53,665 bases of DNA from Opitutaceae bacterium (GTDB taxonomy: Bacteria > Verrucomicrobiota > Verrucomicrobiia > Opitutales > Opitutaceae): positions 1 through 53,665 of the forward strand of contig CANJNJ010000013.1 of assembly GCA_947474995.1 (NCBI GenBank), given 5' to 3'. This document shows, piece after piece, positions 14,935-23,403 of the stretch; the stretch's first letter is position 1, and the number at the start of each line of letters is the position of its first letter. The position numbers and the translations under genes are program-made. Under the pieces are notes generated by a model. It saw only the letters and a program-made list of their open reading frames with translations, was not told the DNA's origin and did not search any database.

Positions 14935-17802
14935 ATGACTGTCACCCCCTCTTTTTTGCGTGGGAATCCCCTTCGGTGGGGCGCCACTCTCGTCGCCTTC
15001 GGTTCGCTGCTGTGGCTTGCCCTTACGCCGATGCGCAGCGCCCCCGCCCTTGGCCCCGAGGTCTTCGCCTTCACCGACCGCTATTGTTCAAATTGTCACA
15101 ACGAGGTGGACAAGGAAGGCGGACTCGATCTGACGAGCTTCAAGGATCAACTCACCGATCCGAATGCCTTTCTGACCTGGGTCCGCGTGCACGATCGCGT
15201 CCAGAATGGCGAGATGCCGCCGAAGGAAAAGAAGCGGCCGGATCCCGCCGCGGCGGCCGCGTTCACCAAGAGCCTGTCCTCCTCGCTGGTCGCCTTCGAG
15301 GACGACGCCACGACCCGTTTCGGCCGGACGCAACGGCGCCGGCTCAATCGCGTGGAGTTTGAGAACTCGCTGCAGAATATTTTCCAGGCGCCGTGGATTC
15401 TGGTGAAGGATCTCCTGCCCGAGGACGGCGTCGCGGCGAATTTCAACAAGGTGTCCCGCGCCCTCGACGTCTCGCCGGTGCACGTGGAACGCTACCTGAA
15501 TGCCGCCGAGACCGCCATCAAGCAGGTCCTGGCGGTGGAATATGCGCGGCCCGCGACGAAAAAGGTACGCTATTGGGCCCGGGAGAACATCACGCTGGCC
15601 GACTCGATGGGGCATCCGAGCCGGGGCAAGTTTCCCGTCCTCGATTCCGGACCCGATCTTCCCGTCATCACCCGCACCGCGCCCTTGACCGTCGGCGACA
15701 AGGATTCCGAAAAACGCGAGCACGAGGCGATGGGCTGGACCGGAAGCCATTTCCAACCGGCGCTGCAGACGCATTGGAATAATTTTTATTCGCCGGTGGC
15801 GGGCCGCTATAATTTTCGCTTCAGCGCCTACACGATTTGGGTCGGACCCAATGGCACGCGCCACCCCACCCAATCGGCGGCCGGTACGACCCCAAAGGGC
15901 GGCGATTCCATGGCGCTCGCCTTTATTCAGCCGGAATGGGCCGTGCCCAATCACTACGACATCTCGGCGGGACGCCGCAACGAGCCGCTTCACGTCTATG
16001 CCCGCCTCATCCCCAATGCGGCACACCGGCTCGGCACGTTTGAACTCACGCCCGAACCGCAGGTTTTCGAACTCCCGAACGTGTGGCTGAACCTCAATGA
16101 ATTCATCATCACGGATGCCGCGCGCTTCTTCCGTTCGCGGCCTTTCACGCTCAACGACAATTACACCAATAAGCTGGCGCAGCCGGACGGCCAGCCGGCC
16201 GTCGCTTTCCGGTGGATGGAAATCGAGGGACCGCTGTACGACGAGTCGTCGCGCGCCGGCTATCGGCTGCTCTTTGGGGATCTCCCCTTGAAGAAAGTCG
16301 CCGCTGAGGCATCCGGCGTCCGAATCGAGATTCTGGCTCCTTCCAATTCGAACGAGAGCCGCGGCGGACGCGGTGGACGGGGCGCAAAAAAGGGCGGCGC
16401 CAGCGCGGCGGGCGAGCTCCCGGGGCGCGCGGCGCAACGGGCCGCGATCCTGGGCTCGCCGATTCCCGGCGGAGTCATCGCCCCGGTGATGGTCGACGTC
16501 GAATCCGCCAACCCGCAAGGAGACGGCGAAAGACTGTTGCGGACCTTCATGAGCCGGATCTTCCGGCGTCCGGTCGCGGAGCCGGAAGTGCAGCGTTTTC
16601 TGGGTTTGTTCAAACAGCAGCTGACCGAAGGCAACGGTTTCGCCACGTCGTTGCTGGCGACCTATACCGCCGTGATCGCTTCGGAGGGTTTCGTTTATCT
16701 CGACGAGGACGGTCCCGGGAAACTCGATGACTTTGCGCTCGCGACCCGCCTGGCGTTTCTGCTGGGCAATTCGGAACCCGACGCGACGCTGCGCGCGGTG
16801 GCCGCCAAGGGAGAGTTGCGTCAGCCCGCGGTCCTGCGCCGCGAAGTGGATCGGCTGCTGGCGGACGCGAAGTCCGACCGGTTCATCACCGCGTTTCTCG
16901 ACTACTGGCTCGACTTGCGGAAGATCGAGGACACCGCGCCCGACGTTGCCCTCTACAGCGACTATTTCATCGACGATTCGCTGACGGAGGCGGCCCTGGC
17001 AGAAACCCGCATGTTTTTCGGCGACCTCGTGCGCCGGAACCTGCCGGCGCGCACCGTCGTGGATTCCGATTTCACGTTCCTCAACGAACGGCTGGCCACG
17101 CACTATGGAATTCCCGACATCGATGGGGTCGCAATGCGGCGGGTGGCCCTGCCGGCCGGCAGCGTGCGGGGCGGCCTGATGACGCAGGCGAGCGTCCTGA
17201 AGGTCACCGCCAACGGCACCACCACTTCCCCCGTGCTCCGGGGCAAATGGGTCATGGAGCGCATCCTCGGGTATGAAGCGCCGCCTCCCCCGGCCGCGGT
17301 GCCGGCGGTCGAGCCCGACGTGCGCGGCGCCACCACGATCCGCCAGCAACTCGACAAGCACCGGGCGGACGAAAGCTGCGCGATGTGTCACCGGAACATC
17401 GACCCGCCGGGTTTCGCGCTGGAGAGCTTCGATGTCTTCGGCGGCTTCCGGACCAGGTATCGCGCGGTTAACGCGGCCGGACAAACGCCCGAGGTCGGTT
17501 TCGGCCACAATGGCTGGCCGCTCACCTATTTCTACGCGCTGCCGGTCGATCCGAGCGGCCAACTCGCGGACGGCCGCGCCTTCAACGACGTGCGCAGCCT
17601 GAAGGCCCAGCTGCTGAACGATGAGACCCAGATTGCGCGGAATATTGCGCGGCAGCTGATGGTTTATGCCACGGGCGCACCGGTGCGCTTCAGTGATCGG
17701 GCCACCCTCGAGCGCATCCTCGAAAAAACGCGCGCGAGCGGTTATGGCATTCGCAACCTGCTTATCGAAATTATCCAGAGCGACCAGTTCTTGAATAAAT
17801 AA
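14935..17802 (+). CDS. DUF1592/DUF1588/DUF1587/DUF1595/DUF1585 c-type cytochrome protein, copy 1
   Basis: This exported protein of about 955 residues belongs to the PVC-type multidomain family. A hydrophobic leader (residues 15-32) precedes the heme site CSNCH (51-55) in DRYCSNCHNEVDKEGGLDL. Then come a DUF1587-like RLNRVEFENSLQNIF, a long middle region, an RG/K-rich linker (SRGGRGGRGAKKGG), a DUF1595 segment (MSRIFRRPVAEPEVQRF), DUF1592 (ATRLAFLLGNSEPD), DUF1588 with GTTTSPVLRGKWVME and a second heme site CAMCH, and C-terminal DUF1585. The ATG at 14935 is preferred; the frame opens from a TTG at 14884. It is followed by a DUF1552 gene, its usual partner. It presumably handles electrons in the periplasm; the family function is unknown. 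Confidence 0.9.
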   Translation: MTVTPSFLRGNPLRWGATLVAFGSLLWLALTPMRSAPALGPEVFAFTDRYCSNCHNEVDKEGGLDLTSFKDQLTDPNAFLTWVRVHDRVQNGEMPPKEKKRPDPAAAAAFTKSLSSSLVAFEDDATTRFGRTQRRRLNRVEFENSLQNIFQAPWILVKDLLPEDGVAANFNKVSRALDVSPVHVERYLNAAETAIKQVLAVEYARPATKKVRYWARENITLADSMGHPSRGKFPVLDSGPDLPVITRTAPLTVGDKDSEKREHEAMGWTGSHFQPALQTHWNNFYSPVAGRYNFRFSAYTIWVGPNGTRHPTQSAAGTTPKGGDSMALAFIQPEWAVPNHYDISAGRRNEPLHVYARLIPNAAHRLGTFELTPEPQVFELPNVWLNLNEFIITDAARFFRSRPFTLNDNYTNKLAQPDGQPAVAFRWMEIEGPLYDESSRAGYRLLFGDLPLKKVAAEASGVRIEILAPSNSNESRGGRGGRGAKKGGASAAGELPGRAAQRAAILGSPIPGGVIAPVMVDVESANPQGDGERLLRTFMSRIFRRPVAEPEVQRFLGLFKQQLTEGNGFATSLLATYTAVIASEGFVYLDEDGPGKLDDFALATRLAFLLGNSEPDATLRAVAAKGELRQPAVLRREVDRLLADAKSDRFITAFLDYWLDLRKIEDTAPDVALYSDYFIDDSLTEAALAETRMFFGDLVRRNLPARTVVDSDFTFLNERLATHYGIPDIDGVAMRRVALPAGSVRGGLMTQASVLKVTANGTTTSPVLRGKWVMERILGYEAPPPPAAVPAVEPDVRGATTIRQQLDKHRADESCAMCHRNIDPPGFALESFDVFGGFRTRYRAVNAAGQTPEVGFGHNGWPLTYFYALPVDPSGQLADGRAFNDVRSLKAQLLNDETQIARNIARQLMVYATGAPVRFSDRATLERILEKTRASGYGIRNLLIEIIQSDQFLNK

Positions 17803-17860
17803 ATCCCGAACGTCGTGCCATCTTGGATCGTGAAATCTGAATTTCTAAATTCACAAACGC

Positions 17861-17942
17861 ATCGTAGCCCTGCGCGAGAGCGCAGGGACCGGCGGCATTC
17901 ATCACCCAACGCAGTCCCGCTGCTCTCGCCGCGGGCTACATC
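17861..17942. repeat. REP-like pair D (GTAG heads), copy 1
   Basis: On the plus strand GTAGCCC is followed by the hairpin CCCTGCGCGAGAGCGCAGGG. On the minus strand a second GTAGCCC is followed by a hairpin of the same type. The two face each other, the BIME-like arrangement of two opposed REPs. A single half-copy lies at 51063-51091. It sits between the DUF1592 and DUF1552 genes, so it would lie inside their transcript. Confidence 0.7.
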
Positions 17943-17998
17943 AGTAATTTCGGCCCGAATTACCCGCCTCTTTTAAGAGTTTAACAGCTCATCGATTA

Positions 17999-19339
17999 AT
18001 GAAAACGCCCCCCGCTTACGGCCCCTACATCAGCACCCGCCGGCCGCTGTCCCGCCGGCATTTCCTGCGCGGGGCGGGAGTCGCGCTCTCGCTGCCGTTC
18101 CTCGATGCGATGCTCCCGACCTTCGCGCGCGCGCAGGCCTCCTCGTCCCCGCTCGCGCCCGGTGCCAAGCCCCGGCGCATGCTCGCCATCATCAATAATC
18201 TCGGATTCCTGGGTTCGAACTTCTCGCCCAGCGGCGAAGGCAGCGATTACAAGCTCTCGCCCTATCTCGAGCTGATCAAGGACCACCGCCAGGACTTCAC
18301 GGTCCTTTCCGGCGTCTCCCTCCCCAACGTCTACGGCGGCCATCCCACCGAGGTCGCCTGGCTGACGGGCGCGCCGAGCCCGGCGAGCAGTTCGTTCCGC
18401 AACACGATCTCGCTCGATCAAGTCGTGGCGGGAAAGATCGGAACGCTGACCCGCTTCCCCTCGCTGAGTCTGGCGGTCAACATCCGCGACCGCTCGCTCT
18501 CCGTCAGCGGCACCGGCGTGACCATTCCGCCGGAAGACCGGGCCGCCAACGTCTTCAAGCAACTCTTCGTCCAGGGCACGGCCGCCGAGGTCGAGACCCA
18601 GATTCGCCAGCTCAACACCCGTCGCAGCATTTTGGACACGGTCTCGGGTCACGTGAAAGATCTGGAGAAGAACCTGGGCACGCCGGATCGCGAACGGATC
18701 GATCAATATTTCACCAGCGTGCGCTCGCTCGAGAGCCGGTTGCAGGCGTCGCAGGAATGGGAAAAGAAGCCGAAGCCCGCCGTGACCGCGCCCGTGCCGG
18801 TGGACCCGGCGAATCCGGCGCAATACTTTGAAAAGCTGAAGATCATGTACGATCTGGCCGTGCTCGCGTTGCAGACGGATTCGACCCGGGCCATCACCCT
18901 CTTCTCCGCCTGTGCGAACACGCCCGCGGTCGCGGGCAATTTCGACCTGGCAATCACCGAAGCCTATCACGGCCTCTCACACCACGGCCGCTCGCCGGAC
19001 AAGATGGCGCAGCTGCGGGTGCTGGACGTCGAGAACTTCAAGCTCTTCAACAAGCTCCTGGCCGGCATCAAGGCCGTGAATGAAAACGGGGAATCGCTGC
19101 TGGAGCGCACGATGGTGCTTTACGGCTCGAACCTCGGTGACGGCAACGCGCACTTGACCGACAACCTGCCGACCATTCTCGCCGGGGGCGGGTTCAAGCA
19201 CGGCCGGCACCTGGTCTTCGATTCGGCGCGCAATTATCCACTGACCAACCTGCACCTGACCATGCTGCACCGGCTGGGGATCGAAGCCGACAAGTTCTCC
19301 TCCTCGACCGGCACCTTCCGCGGGTTGGAGATGAGCTGA
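17999..19339 (+). CDS. Tat-exported DUF1552 protein, copy 1
   Basis: This 446-residue protein begins with a twin-arginine signal (SRRHFLRGAGVALSLPFLDA). The first mature block has KPRRMLAIINNLGFLGSNF, then QDFTVLSGVSLPNVYGGHP and AWLTGAPSP. Near the end are TMVLYGSNLGDGNAHLTDNL and PTILAGGGFKHGRHLVFD. These blocks define DUF1552, a sulfatase/alkaline-phosphatase-like family related to DUF1501. It almost always sits beside a DUF1592 protein in Planctomycetes, Verrucomicrobia and Acidobacteria, as here (about 200 bp downstream of one). The reaction is unknown. The second copy at 24865-26208 is closely similar throughout. Confidence 0.9.
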   Translation: MKTPPAYGPYISTRRPLSRRHFLRGAGVALSLPFLDAMLPTFARAQASSSPLAPGAKPRRMLAIINNLGFLGSNFSPSGEGSDYKLSPYLELIKDHRQDFTVLSGVSLPNVYGGHPTEVAWLTGAPSPASSSFRNTISLDQVVAGKIGTLTRFPSLSLAVNIRDRSLSVSGTGVTIPPEDRAANVFKQLFVQGTAAEVETQIRQLNTRRSILDTVSGHVKDLEKNLGTPDRERIDQYFTSVRSLESRLQASQEWEKKPKPAVTAPVPVDPANPAQYFEKLKIMYDLAVLALQTDSTRAITLFSACANTPAVAGNFDLAITEAYHGLSHHGRSPDKMAQLRVLDVENFKLFNKLLAGIKAVNENGESLLERTMVLYGSNLGDGNAHLTDNLPTILAGGGFKHGRHLVFDSARNYPLTNLHLTMLHRLGIEADKFSSSTGTFRGLEMS

Positions 19340-19400
19340 GCGCGATATCGAATCGAACTCACGAACCCTGTAACTGGCCTCGCCGAGGTCGGATAAATTT

Positions 19401-19510
19401 CCAATTACAGATTCTCAATTCTCAATTCTCAATTTTCAATCCCAGCAGCCGCCCCCCTCCGCAGCGTTGCTGCGCGATCGGCGAGGCGACCACCCAGCTC
19501 GAAAATTGTC
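19401..19510. repeat. Family A repeat, copy 3 (degenerate)
   Basis: The left arm is well kept (ATTCTCAATTCTCAATTTTC, with an internal TTCTCAA duplication). The right side retains only CGAAAATTG near 19500. It lies between the convergent DUF1552 and helical-protein genes. Confidence 0.5.
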
Positions 19511-19526
19511 GCGAGCAAGAGCGCGC

Positions 19527-20198
19527 CTACTTCAACTCGCCCACCAACCCATCCCACCCGGCCTTGGAAAATTCTTTCCCGAGTTGATCCCGCCGGTCCT
19601 TGAACCGCTTGATTCGCGCCTGCTCCGCCGGCCGCTCGGCCAGGCCCAAATCCGGAACGTGCCTTTCCAGTCGACGAATTTCCGCGTCCACGGCCTCGAG
19701 GGCGGCCTTCACCTCGGCCTTGTCATTCGGCCGCGGATTGAGCCGCGCCAGGTTGAGCGTGTGGGAACGGTCGGTCTTCGGGACGGGCGGCGTGCGGAGC
19801 GGCGCCATGGCCAGGGCGAGGCGCTGGGCTTGAAGATTGATGTCGGATCGCAGCTCGTCGAATTTCGAGCGATCAAAGGCCAAGCGGAGCGCTTCGACCC
19901 GGTCCTTCAGCGTCTGGAGTTGGCTGAGGATCGAGGGTTTCAACAGCAGGTTGTTGTACTGATGAAACAAGGTTTCGAAGCGAACCATGTCCAAGTCCAA
20001 CACCTTGAACTCCTCCGCATGGGCGTCGACCGGCTCAACTGGTTCCTGCGCCGCTGGCGCCGCCATGGTCAAAGCGATCAGTGCGATGCCGCCGGCGCAC
20101 AGACGTTGAAAAATTGAAAACCTGGAAACGGGGTATATTTTCACCGGATAACGTCGGCGGGACGGACGGATCAAGGTGTCCGCCCCAAACCCGCGCAA
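19527..20198 (-). CDS. Exported helical protein sharing a domain with the DUF1080 protein
   Basis: This protein of up to 223 residues is mostly alpha-helical and charged after a signal sequence (LCAGGIALIALTMAAPAAQ). It has no enzyme motif. The segment RFETLFHQYNN...FDELRSDINLQAQRLA matches the N-terminal domain of the DUF1080 protein at 23404-24420 (RFDTVLNSVTD...YDELRYDLNAEYQRLA), so the two share a domain. A GTG at 20144 would place the signal peptide at the N-terminus and may be the true start instead of ATG 20198. It is convergent with DUF1552 copy 1, while its relative lies directly downstream of DUF1552 copy 2. This suggests a conserved functional link with the DUF1592/DUF1552 pair. 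Function unknown. Confidence 0.65.
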   Translation of the reverse strand: MRGFGADTLIRPSRRRYPVKIYPVSRFSIFQRLCAGGIALIALTMAAPAAQEPVEPVDAHAEEFKVLDLDMVRFETLFHQYNNLLLKPSILSQLQTLKDRVEALRLAFDRSKFDELRSDINLQAQRLALAMAPLRTPPVPKTDRSHTLNLARLNPRPNDKAEVKAALEAVDAEIRRLERHVPDLGLAERPAEQARIKRFKDRRDQLGKEFSKAGWDGLVGELK

Positions 20199-20249
20199 TC
20201 CTTTTCATTTTTCAGGGTGCGGCGGCCGGTGGAGCGAATAGCACCCGGG

Positions 20250-20332
20250 TTGTCTCGGCTCGTCTCCTGTGGATTCGATCGTGGCTGGCTCGTTTGAACC
20301 GGAGTCCATCCGAGGCCGATCCGAGACAATCA
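20250..20332. repeat. Family E inverted repeat, copy 1
   Basis: The outer arms TTGTCTCGG and CCGAGACAA enclose CTCGTCTCCTGT and a loop containing GTGGCTGGCTCGTTTGAAC. The loop motif and arms recur at 39855-39947. Confidence 0.7.
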
Positions 20333-20346
20333 TCACGGCCGGTAAC

Positions 20347-20437
20347 GGACGGGATGAACAGGATTTACCGGATGACGGAGAATCGGTCACAGGGCGGTCA
20401 ATAATCCGGCGCATCGTGTCCATCCTGTCCACGGATT
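20347..20437. repeat. Family B inverted repeat, copy 2
   Basis: The arms GGGATGAACAGGATTTACCG and GTGTCCATCCTGTCC enclose a core with TCGGTCACAGG that is also present in copy 3 at 44451. Confidence 0.65.
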
Positions 20438-20462
20438 GGTTTGTTTCACTGGTCGGATTTTC

Positions 20463-20494
20463 AAAAGCGGCGCCGGGTCGCCGCACTCCCAAAA
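20463..20494 (-). repeat. REP-like element C, copy 2
   Basis: AAAAGCGGCGCCGGGTCGCC followed by GCACTCCC; on the minus strand it is a GGAG head plus GC hairpin. It is flanked by family B on one side and a 19-mer shared with 39.8 kb on the other. Confidence 0.65.
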
Positions 20495-20610
20495 GGCCAG
20501 TGCCTGGTTTTCTCTGCGCCGCCGCGCCGTGAGCGAAGCGGGCGGGAGAATGGGTTTGGCGAAAAAGGAAGATTTCGCGCGGAGGCGTGGAGGCACGGCG
20601 TGGGCCTCCC

Positions 20611-20635
20611 GACGCCGGTCGGAGACCGGCGCTAC
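20611..20635 (-). repeat. REP-like element F (GTAG head), copy 1
   Basis: On the minus strand GTAGCGCCGGTCTCCGACCG then GCGTC: a GTAG head and a hairpin with a 7-bp stem and 3-nt loop. It sits 15 bp beyond the stop of the downstream propeller gene. A copy lacking an intact head lies at 40077-40101. Confidence 0.6.
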
Positions 20636-20649
20636 ACCTGGCGGCTGAA

Positions 20650-21762
20650 TTACCGAAACGATCCGAAGTGCAGCGGCTCTTTGATCCGCGGATCATCGAA
20701 GGTCTGCAGCGTCGAGATGATATCGAAATTCTTCCAGTCGCGGAGCGCCCAGACGACTTTCTTGGCCGGAGTGACTTCAATCGCCTGCACGGGCGCCCAC
20801 AAATCCGGCGTGTCGCCCGGCCGCCAGGCAGTCTCGTTGTTGACCGTAACCAGCGTATTGCCGTTGGGGAGACGCATCGCCGCCTGCAGCTTGTCGATGA
20901 TATAGCCCTGCGCCTCGAGGTCGGCCGGCGTCAGTTTCCAGACCGTTTCGCCCTTCGGGTTCAGCTCGATCGTGTCCAACTGCATCGAGGCAACGAGCGT
21001 GTTGCCGTTCTTCAGCCGCTCCACGGACCACGGCTGCGCCACTTTTGCGGACCAGACTTCCTTGCCGCTCTCGTCGTATTCGGCGACTTTGTCGGCGTTG
21101 GTGTAAGCGATGACCGCGGTGCCTTGCGGCGTCAGCCGCATCCGGCGGGCCTGCATGTGCACATAGGTCGGCTCCTTCATATGCTCGGCGCCGGCGAGCG
21201 GAAGTTCGACGTCCTTCTCGATTTTTCCCGTCGTGATATTGGCCACGAGAATGTGGGGGCTCGGGTTGCCGTTTTGCAGGAACACAACGCGGTCCTTGCC
21301 GACGGGTTGCACCCCGTCGATTTCGTGTTCTCTCGGCTGCACGTCATAGCGCCAGACGATCTTTTTGTCCGGCGCGATGATCATCGCCCCATTGGCGTGC
21401 CCCAAGAGCAGGTTGCCGTTCGCCATCAGCGTTCCGTCGTAGTAATTACCTTTGACGGTGTTATCATAGAAGTTCCACGCGACTTGGCCGTTCTTGACCA
21501 TGACGATGCCCTTGCCATCCCGCGACGAATGCACGCCCGACGCAAAAAAATCATGTTCCATCAGTCCGCGGCCGGGGAGCGCCGCCGGAGCCTGCGGTTT
21601 CGTGAAGCCACCCGGGTGCTTGGTGATACCGCCTGAACCTTCCGCTCGTTTCATCGCCTCCGCGGACGGTTTGAAGGGCGCATCCTCAGCCAAAACGAAG
21701 CTCGTGATCGAGAGCGCGGCGATGCTGACGCCCACGGAATAAAGGAAACGGGGTGATTTCAT
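20650..21762 (-). CDS. Exported arylsulfotransferase-like beta-propeller, paralogue 1
   Basis: This 370-residue protein has a signal peptide (FLYSVGVSIAALSITSFVLA). Repeated blade motifs such as MVKNGQVAWNFYD, MANGNLLLGHANGAMI, DKKIVWRYDV, MRLPNGNTLVTVNNET and KKVVWALRDWKNFDIISTLQ resemble arylsulfotransferase-like/PQQ-like propellers. The catalytic His of true aryl sulfotransferases cannot be confirmed, so the label refers to fold only. It is a tandem duplicate of the gene at 22010-23149, and a third paralogue lies at 32377-33477. The 5' flanking bases of the two tandem genes (ATGGTGGGGAA...GAGGCG around the start codon) are conserved as well, so the duplication unit included the leader. It lies between the two DUF1592/DUF1552 modules. 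Confidence 0.75.
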   Translation of the reverse strand: MKSPRFLYSVGVSIAALSITSFVLAEDAPFKPSAEAMKRAEGSGGITKHPGGFTKPQAPAALPGRGLMEHDFFASGVHSSRDGKGIVMVKNGQVAWNFYDNTVKGNYYDGTLMANGNLLLGHANGAMIIAPDKKIVWRYDVQPREHEIDGVQPVGKDRVVFLQNGNPSPHILVANITTGKIEKDVELPLAGAEHMKEPTYVHMQARRMRLTPQGTAVIAYTNADKVAEYDESGKEVWSAKVAQPWSVERLKNGNTLVASMQLDTIELNPKGETVWKLTPADLEAQGYIIDKLQAAMRLPNGNTLVTVNNETAWRPGDTPDLWAPVQAIEVTPAKKVVWALRDWKNFDIISTLQTFDDPRIKEPLHFGSFR

Positions 21763-21826
21763 GGTGGGGAAAGAGGCGCGAGTATGTCGCTCGCCGGCTC
21801 GCCCACAATCCCCAAGTCGGGCTTTC

Positions 21827-21955
21827 CAGATTTCAGATTACCGATTTTCAATTCGCAATTTTCAATCCCCGTGAACGAGCGGACCATGGCGCCGTTCCGC
21901 GGGCCAAAGGTCGCGCCCCCGGATTGAAAATTGGTAATTGAAAATCTGAGATCTG
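21827..21955. repeat. Family A inverted repeat, copy 4
   Basis: The left arm 21827-21867 and right arm 21922-21955 are complementary (CAGATTTCAG.. and ..CTGAGATCTG ends) apart from a 7-nt insertion on the left. The core has a GC-rich sequence of about 54 nt. It separates the two tandem propeller genes. Confidence 0.8.
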
Positions 21956-22009
21956 CCATTGGCTCTGCCCGATACCAGATCCGCCCCTCTTCTGGGCGCC
22001 GAGCAAGGT

Positions 22010-23149
22010 TCAGTGGAACGATCCGAAGTGCAGCGGCTCCTTGATCCGCGGATCGTCGAGCGTCTGCATCGTCGAGACCACGTCGAAGTTCTTCCAATCG
22101 CGGAGCGCCCAGACGACTTTCTTGGCGGGATTGACTTCAATCGCCTGCACGGGCGCCCACGCATCCGGGGTGTCGCCCGGCAGCCAGGCCGTCTCGTTGT
22201 TGACCGCAATCAGCGTATTGCCGTTGGGGAGACGCATCGCCGTCTGCAGCTTGTCGATGATGTAGCCCTGCGCCGCGAGGTCGGCCGGGGTCAATTTCCA
22301 GACGGTCTCGCCCTTCGCGTTCAGTTCGATCGTGTCCAGTTTCATCGAGGCGACGAGCGTGTTGCCGTTCTTCAGGCGTTCGACGGACCACGGCTGCGCA
22401 ACCGCCGCCGACCAGACTTCCTTGCCGTTCTCGTCGTATTCGGCGACTTTGTCCGCGTTGGTGTAGGCGATGAGGGCCGTGCCTTGGGGCGTCAGCCGCA
22501 TCCGGCGCGCCTGCATATGGATATAGCGCGTCTCCTTCATGTTCGCGGTGGCCGCGAGCGGGATCTCGACGTCCTTTTCGATTTTTCCCGTCGTGATGTT
22601 GGCGACGAGGATGTGCGCGCTGGGATCGCCGTTCTGGAGGAAGACCACGTGGTCCTTGCCCACCGGCTGCACGCCGTCGATTTCGTGCTCGTCCGGCGAC
22701 GTCTCACCCTTCTTCCCGGCCTTGGGCGGCTTCACGTCGTACCGCCACACGATCGTCTTGTCCGGCGCAATAATCATCGCCCCCTGCGCATGTCCCAGGA
22801 GCAGGTTGCCGTTCGCCATCAGCGTGCCGTCGTAATAGTTACCTTTGACGTTCTTATCGAAAAAATTCCACACGATCTGGCCGTCCTTGACCATGACGAT
22901 GCCCTTGCCATCCCGCGACGACTTGACGCCCGAGACGAAAAAATCGTGTTCCTTCAGTCCATGGCCCGGGAGCGTTTCCGGAGCCTGTGGTTTGGTGAAG
23001 CCGCCCTCATGTCGAGTGAGCGCGAGCGATCCCTTGGCTCGCTCCTCCGCAGATGGGATGATGGCCGGCGCCTGGGCCAAAACAAAGCTCGTGATCGTGA
23101 GCACGGCGCAACTGATGCCAGCGGAATAAAGGTAACGGGGGGATTTCAT
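22010..23149 (-). CDS. Exported arylsulfotransferase-like beta-propeller, paralogue 2
   Basis: This 379-residue protein has a signal peptide (YLYSAGISCAVLTITSFVLA). Its blades are nearly the same as in paralogue 1 (MVKDGQIVWNFFD, MANGNLLLGHAQGAMI, MRLPNGNTLIAVNNET, KKVVWALRDWKNFDVVSTMQ). It differs by a nine-residue insertion KAGKKGETS near the middle and by a distinct linker after the signal peptide. The C-terminus KEPLHFGSFH almost equals that of paralogue 1. It is the upstream member of the tandem pair on the minus strand, and a family A repeat separates the two. Function unknown; probably periplasmic. Confidence 0.75.
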   Translation of the reverse strand: MKSPRYLYSAGISCAVLTITSFVLAQAPAIIPSAEERAKGSLALTRHEGGFTKPQAPETLPGHGLKEHDFFVSGVKSSRDGKGIVMVKDGQIVWNFFDKNVKGNYYDGTLMANGNLLLGHAQGAMIIAPDKTIVWRYDVKPPKAGKKGETSPDEHEIDGVQPVGKDHVVFLQNGDPSAHILVANITTGKIEKDVEIPLAATANMKETRYIHMQARRMRLTPQGTALIAYTNADKVAEYDENGKEVWSAAVAQPWSVERLKNGNTLVASMKLDTIELNAKGETVWKLTPADLAAQGYIIDKLQTAMRLPNGNTLIAVNNETAWLPGDTPDAWAPVQAIEVNPAKKVVWALRDWKNFDVVSTMQTLDDPRIKEPLHFGSFH

Positions 23150-23217
23150 GGTGGGGAAGAGGCGGGAGTATGCGGCTCCGCAGTGCGGTCACAATGTACT
23201 TTTGAGACTTCCCGCTG

Positions 23218-23352
23218 AAATTCCCAATAATCAATTTTCCATTACCAATTTTCAATCCGGGTCCGCCCCCTGCTATCGGGCGAATCCACGTCGCAGCGCG
23301 TTCGTCTACGGGGATTGAAAATTGGTAATTGAAAATTGGTAATTTGAAATTT
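23218..23352. repeat. Family A inverted repeat, copy 5 (longest arms)
   Basis: The arms 23218-23258 and 23312-23352 pair over 41 nt with about five mismatches; the inner 15 nt (ATTACCAATTTTCAA) are perfect. The core carries GAATCCACGTCGCAGCGCG, related to the cores of copies 2 and 6. It lies upstream of propeller paralogue 2 and downstream of the DUF1080 gene. Confidence 0.85.
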
Positions 23353-23403
23353 GCCGGCCCCCTGAAAAGATCCTTCGCACTAACCGCGATTTCCTGGTCC
23401 CGC

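Noticed and set aside
15088-17562. An 824-codon open frame on the minus strand
   Set aside because: It is antisense to the DUF1592 gene, rich in Arg/Gly/Pro with no domain, and is a by-product of high GC in codon position 3.
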